In this document: piece by piece, positions 61,400-64,000 of the stretch | How the letters are laid out: each line of letters starts with the position of its first letter | How positions within the stretch are numbered: the first letter of the stretch is position 1 | Assembly (NCBI GenBank): GCA_002491565.1 | Contig: DKWE01000045.1 | Coordinates: 4,975 to 68,974, forward strand | From: Lachnospiraceae bacterium UBA7160 | GTDB lineage: Bacteria; Bacillota; Clostridia; Lachnospirales; Lachnospiraceae | Reading direction: 5' to 3' | DNA: 64,000 nucleotides | Notes under the pieces: model-generated | What the model was told of the DNA's origin: nothing | Seen by the model: the letters and a program-made list of their open reading frames with translations, nothing else | Database searches by the model: none | Translations under genes and position numbers: made by a program

Positions 61400-63203
61400 A
61401 GCTTCCTCCGTCCTCATTCGGGTAGCGTTCATACTCCTCCGGGTATAACGTCCCCGGGCCGTAATCATCTGCATACTCCTCGTCCTGCGGTCCGTATCCA
61501 TATGCATAACGCCCGCCCTCTGCATCATAATTATCTGCATCATAGCCATCTGCATACGGATCATCGGCTGCGTCATAGCCATCCGCATACGGATCATCGG
61601 CTGCGTCATAGCCGCCTGCGTACGGATCATCGGCTGCATCATAGCCGCCTGCATACGGATCATCGGCTGCATCATAGCCATCTGCATAGCGCTGATCCTC
61701 CGGATCATACGCATCCGGATACCGGCCATAGGATGCACCGTAGCGGTTCGCATACCGGTCATCCGCCGTAGCGTAGCCGCCTGAATACCGGTCATCCGTC
61801 TGCCGATACCCATCTGCATATGCCCCATGTTCCGGCACATAATCTTCTGCGTAAGCAGCCTCCAGCTCCTCCTGCTGCATCCGCTTTTCTGCGTCCTTGC
61901 GTTCCTCATCGCGCTGCAGCATGTACAGCCCCTGTACGATGGAGAACATGATCAGGGTACTCAGCATAGAGCTTCCACCGTAGCTGACAAGCGGCAGTGT
62001 AACACCGGTCAGCGGGATCAGCTTGATCCCTCCGCCAATGGTCAGAAAAATCTGGACCGCATACGTACTTCCAAGTCCGACTGCGACCAGCCGGTAAAAC
62101 CGGTTCGACAACTGCATGGAAATATTGACAAACATGATGAAGCAGCTCATACAAACCAGTATCAGACAAATGCCGAAAATTCCTCCAAGCTCCTCGCAGA
62201 TCGCAGAAAACATCATATCCTGTTCCACAAACGGAATCGCTCCGGGAGAGCCCTCGCACAGTCCGGTACCAAGCCATCCGCCGGCGCTGATGGCAAAAAG
62301 TGACTGGCATATCTGGTAGCTTCCTCCCTGATAATCCTGGAATGGATCACGCCACGCCGCAACCCGGACACGGATATGCGAAAACAGAAAATAAGCGCCC
62401 ACCGACGCACAGGAACCAGAAAGAATCCCGGCCAGCACAAGAAACGGATTCCGTGTCGCGACGAACAGCATGACCAGGTAGGTAATGAAGAATATGACCG
62501 CGCTCCCGAGATCCTTCGACACGACCAAAATCAACACATGGACTGCCGCAAGCGCAGTCGCTATCACAATCTTTTTGAATTCCCGCGCGTTCGTCAAAAG
62601 CCCTGCGATCGCAAAGACATAGATGATCTTGACAAACTCTGACGGCTGAATAGAAATGCCGCCAATGTCCAGCGAAATTTTTGCCCCGTATGTGACCCGT
62701 GCCAAAATCGCAACAAGCGCCAGAAGCCCAATCCCGGCCAGCGTATAGAACCAGTACATTTTCGTGATAAACCGAAGCTTTCGGATAATCAGCGGGATCA
62801 AAAGTGCGATGACTGTCGCAAGCACTGTGATTTTAAATTGCTTTACACTCCTGTCATAATTCAGCCGTGTGATCATGATAAACCCGATACAGGTCAGCAT
62901 GCACATATTGTTGATGAGCAGTCTGGAAGCCAGTGGATACAGTGTCCGGAATAACACCAGTACGACGGTAAAATAGATCACCTGCGCAGAATAGTACAGC
63001 AAAAGCATCAGATCTCCGCGCTGCAGATACAGCACCATGAATGCGACAAAATGCAGGGCAAACATCAGCATATTCTGGCGCAGAAACAAATAATCCCGTG
63101 CCTCCCCGTCTCTCTTGCGAAAGACTGTGAAACACTGAAACGTGTACAGCGCCATCAGAATAATAATCAGATATTTCGAAACCTGTATGATAAGATTCGT
63201 CAT
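61278..63203 (-). CDS. FtsW/RodA/SpoVE-family glycosyltransferase with repeat tail
   Basis: The 641-residue protein has about ten membrane helices in residues 1-410 (SEDS family), with the periplasmic loop ending near LIPLTGVTLPLVSYGGSSML. The family polymerises lipid II with a partner PBP, which lies directly downstream. The C-terminal 220 residues are a hydrophilic, Tyr/Asp/Ala/Gly-rich tail with at least four tandem copies of an 11-residue unit (DAADDPYAGGY). Such a tail is not part of the canonical fold. It could be cytoplasmic and a protein-interaction region. The start lies behind AAGAGGAG, four bases after the U32 gene. Confidence 0.93.
   Translation of the reverse strand: MTNLIIQVSKYLIIILMALYTFQCFTVFRKRDGEARDYLFLRQNMLMFALHFVAFMVLYLQRGDLMLLLYYSAQVIYFTVVLVLFRTLYPLASRLLINNMCMLTCIGFIMITRLNYDRSVKQFKITVLATVIALLIPLIIRKLRFITKMYWFYTLAGIGLLALVAILARVTYGAKISLDIGGISIQPSEFVKIIYVFAIAGLLTNAREFKKIVIATALAAVHVLILVVSKDLGSAVIFFITYLVMLFVATRNPFLVLAGILSGSCASVGAYFLFSHIRVRVAAWRDPFQDYQGGSYQICQSLFAISAGGWLGTGLCEGSPGAIPFVEQDMMFSAICEELGGIFGICLILVCMSCFIMFVNISMQLSNRFYRLVAVGLGSTYAVQIFLTIGGGIKLIPLTGVTLPLVSYGGSSMLSTLIMFSIVQGLYMLQRDEERKDAEKRMQQEELEAAYAEDYVPEHGAYADGYRQTDDRYSGGYATADDRYANRYGASYGRYPDAYDPEDQRYADGYDAADDPYAGGYDAADDPYAGGYDAADDPYADGYDAADDPYADGYDADNYDAEGGRYAYGYGPQDEEYADDYGPGTLYPEEYERYPNEDGGSYGYEEETPYGDTAGRGEHRKRWFRGKKIPKGTGKGTRNPV
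61540..61705. repeat. 33-bp tandem repeats in the ftsW-type gene
   Basis: Five near-identical copies of a 33-base unit with CATACGGATCATCGGCTGC on the plus strand, encoding an 11-residue repeat (DAADDPYAGGY or YADGY). Copies are so alike that copy number could change by slippage. Confidence 0.85.
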
Positions 63204-63206
63204 AAC

Positions 63207-64000
63207 CTATTCTACTCCTCTTTTGAAATGCCCTCGTGTGATCTCCGGGATGCCGTTCACACTGCCGCTGTGATATCCGGATAGGATACCGGCCAGAACC
63301 TGTGCCGTTTCCGCCCCGGACTCCACCGTAAAGGACAGCCGCAGAAAAGCAGGCGACAGTACCTCGATCTCCCTGCGGCATCCGTCAAGCAGCAGCGGAA
63401 CGGAATTGTAAATTGTATTGCAACAGCCTGCGCAGCGATTCCGCACTGGAAACGTTACCCCTCTCCGGTCTTTCAGATAGCGCACGCCGGGTACACGCGT
63501 ACAGCCGTCTGTATTTTTCCAGAGACACTGCGCTGACTGCATAAGCGCCTGATATCCATAGAAAACCAGCTCGCTGCCCGCCGTATCCAATGTCCGAAGT
63601 TCCCGGAAATTCAGCTCAGCCGGAAGCGTAAAACGGTCAATTCCCTGTGCGCGCAGGAAAGACTGCGCTTTCCGGTTGTACGCATAGAGGGTATCACCGG
63701 CGATCCGCAGGCCGCCCGGCGCCGTTTCATGCAGATAGGCAAGCTCATCGATTGTATGAATCAGAAAGCCATCCACAGCCTGCAGCACACCCTGCAGGCG
63801 CTGCTGTTCGAGCAGCGCACGGTCTCTGCTTCGAAGCACCGGCGGCAGATTCAGATAACAATCACAGCCCTGCTCATGAATATCCGCAATCCGCTTGGCA
63901 AGCCGGGAGATGTCCACCTGATACCGTCCCTGGCAGACCGCAAGCGGATCAAAATAGATCGCGGCAATTCTTCCAATGTCCGCACTGCAAAGAACAGCGC
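63207..64000 (-). CDS. peptidase U32-family protein (partial)
   Basis: The frame is open past the right window edge, so the N-terminus is missing; 263 codons lie inside. The visible part is the C-terminal half of a U32 domain: YFDPLAVCQGRYQVDISRL, GCDCYLNLPPVLRSRD, LPAELNFRELRTL, ending in Cys-containing CAGCCNTIYNS. The YQVDISRL opening follows an in-frame extension, so the internal GTG seen at 63917 is not the true start. The family includes tRNA-hydroxylation and collagenase-like proteins. Which subgroup this belongs to cannot be told without the first half. Confidence 0.85.
   Translation of the reverse strand, partial: AVLCSADIGRIAAIYFDPLAVCQGRYQVDISRLAKRIADIHEQGCDCYLNLPPVLRSRDRALLEQQRLQGVLQAVDGFLIHTIDELAYLHETAPGGLRIAGDTLYAYNRKAQSFLRAQGIDRFTLPAELNFRELRTLDTAGSELVFYGYQALMQSAQCLWKNTDGCTRVPGVRYLKDRRGVTFPVRNRCAGCCNTIYNSVPLLLDGCRREIEVLSPAFLRLSFTVESGAETAQVLAGILSGYHSGSVNGIPEITRGHFKRGVE

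Noticed and set aside
59837..61909. A 690-residue open frame with a Met/Arg-rich first 170 residues
   Set aside because: The first part is the antisense-like shadow of the repeat tail of the ftsW-type gene in another frame. GGAGGAAGCT marks the true start at 61399.

Overview
The window is chromosomal DNA of a spore-forming anaerobic Firmicute, most likely a Lachnospiraceae-type clostridium. This rests on gene content and order: the rplU-prp-rpmA-obg block, an alpha/beta-type small acid-soluble spore protein, YlbJ and GerW sporulation proteins, HisZ with short-form HisG, RecU, FakA with an Asp23 protein, and DUF1002, DUF2953 and DUF6465 proteins. Strong AGGAGG ribosome sites and TTGACA/TATAAT promoters with 16-17 base spacers recur. 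Most genes lie on the minus strand. I see no prophage, transposase, CRISPR array, tRNA or rRNA.

Layout. 1-2.7 kb: an ECF sigma factor with its overlapping membrane anti-sigma (cut by the left edge), then a lone HicB-like gene, with two large palindromes in the gaps. 2.7-4.7 kb: a secreted DUF1002 protein. 4.8-15.8 kb: the accessory highlight, a minus-strand operon cobN - binding protein - permease - ATPase - chlI - chlD, led by a clear promoter, a cobalamin riboswitch and an intrinsic terminator. It pairs a tetrapyrrole metal-chelatase with an iron/B12-type importer under B12 control. 15.9-18.9 kb: a secreted YHYH/Ig-like protein, lexA with a probable self-operator, a transposon-like palindrome and an SseB-family gene.

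19-27.6 kb: housekeeping genes rsfS, yqeK, nadD, yhbY, obg, rpmA, prp, rplU, an RNase G-type gene and a radical-SAM pair. 27.9 kb: a D-aminopeptidase on the plus strand. 29-34.5 kb: a histidine operon hisZ-hisG-hisD-hisB-hisIE, whose last gene carries a degenerate HisA/HisF-like front half; hisH, hisA, hisF and hisC are not present here. 34.5-43.8 kb: recU, several RNA-modification enzymes, YgiQ, a HAD phosphatase and a small alarmone synthetase.

43.9-51.4 kb: an M23 peptidase, ylbJ, a coiled-coil protein, coaD, rsmD, a spore protein, mgsA, DUF1846 and DUF6465 genes. 51.6-56.5 kb: recG with an unidentified folded element upstream, fakA, an Asp23 gene and the divergent rpmB. 56.8-64 kb: two tiny genes, gerW, DUF2953, a NUDIX hydrolase, a penicillin-binding protein overlapping an FtsW/RodA protein that has a long repeat tail, and a U32 peptidase cut by the right edge.

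Starts were moved from the longest open frame wherever a ribosome site, or a promoter inside the longer frame, pointed to an internal codon. All functions are inferred from motifs and gene order read by eye; no database search was run.
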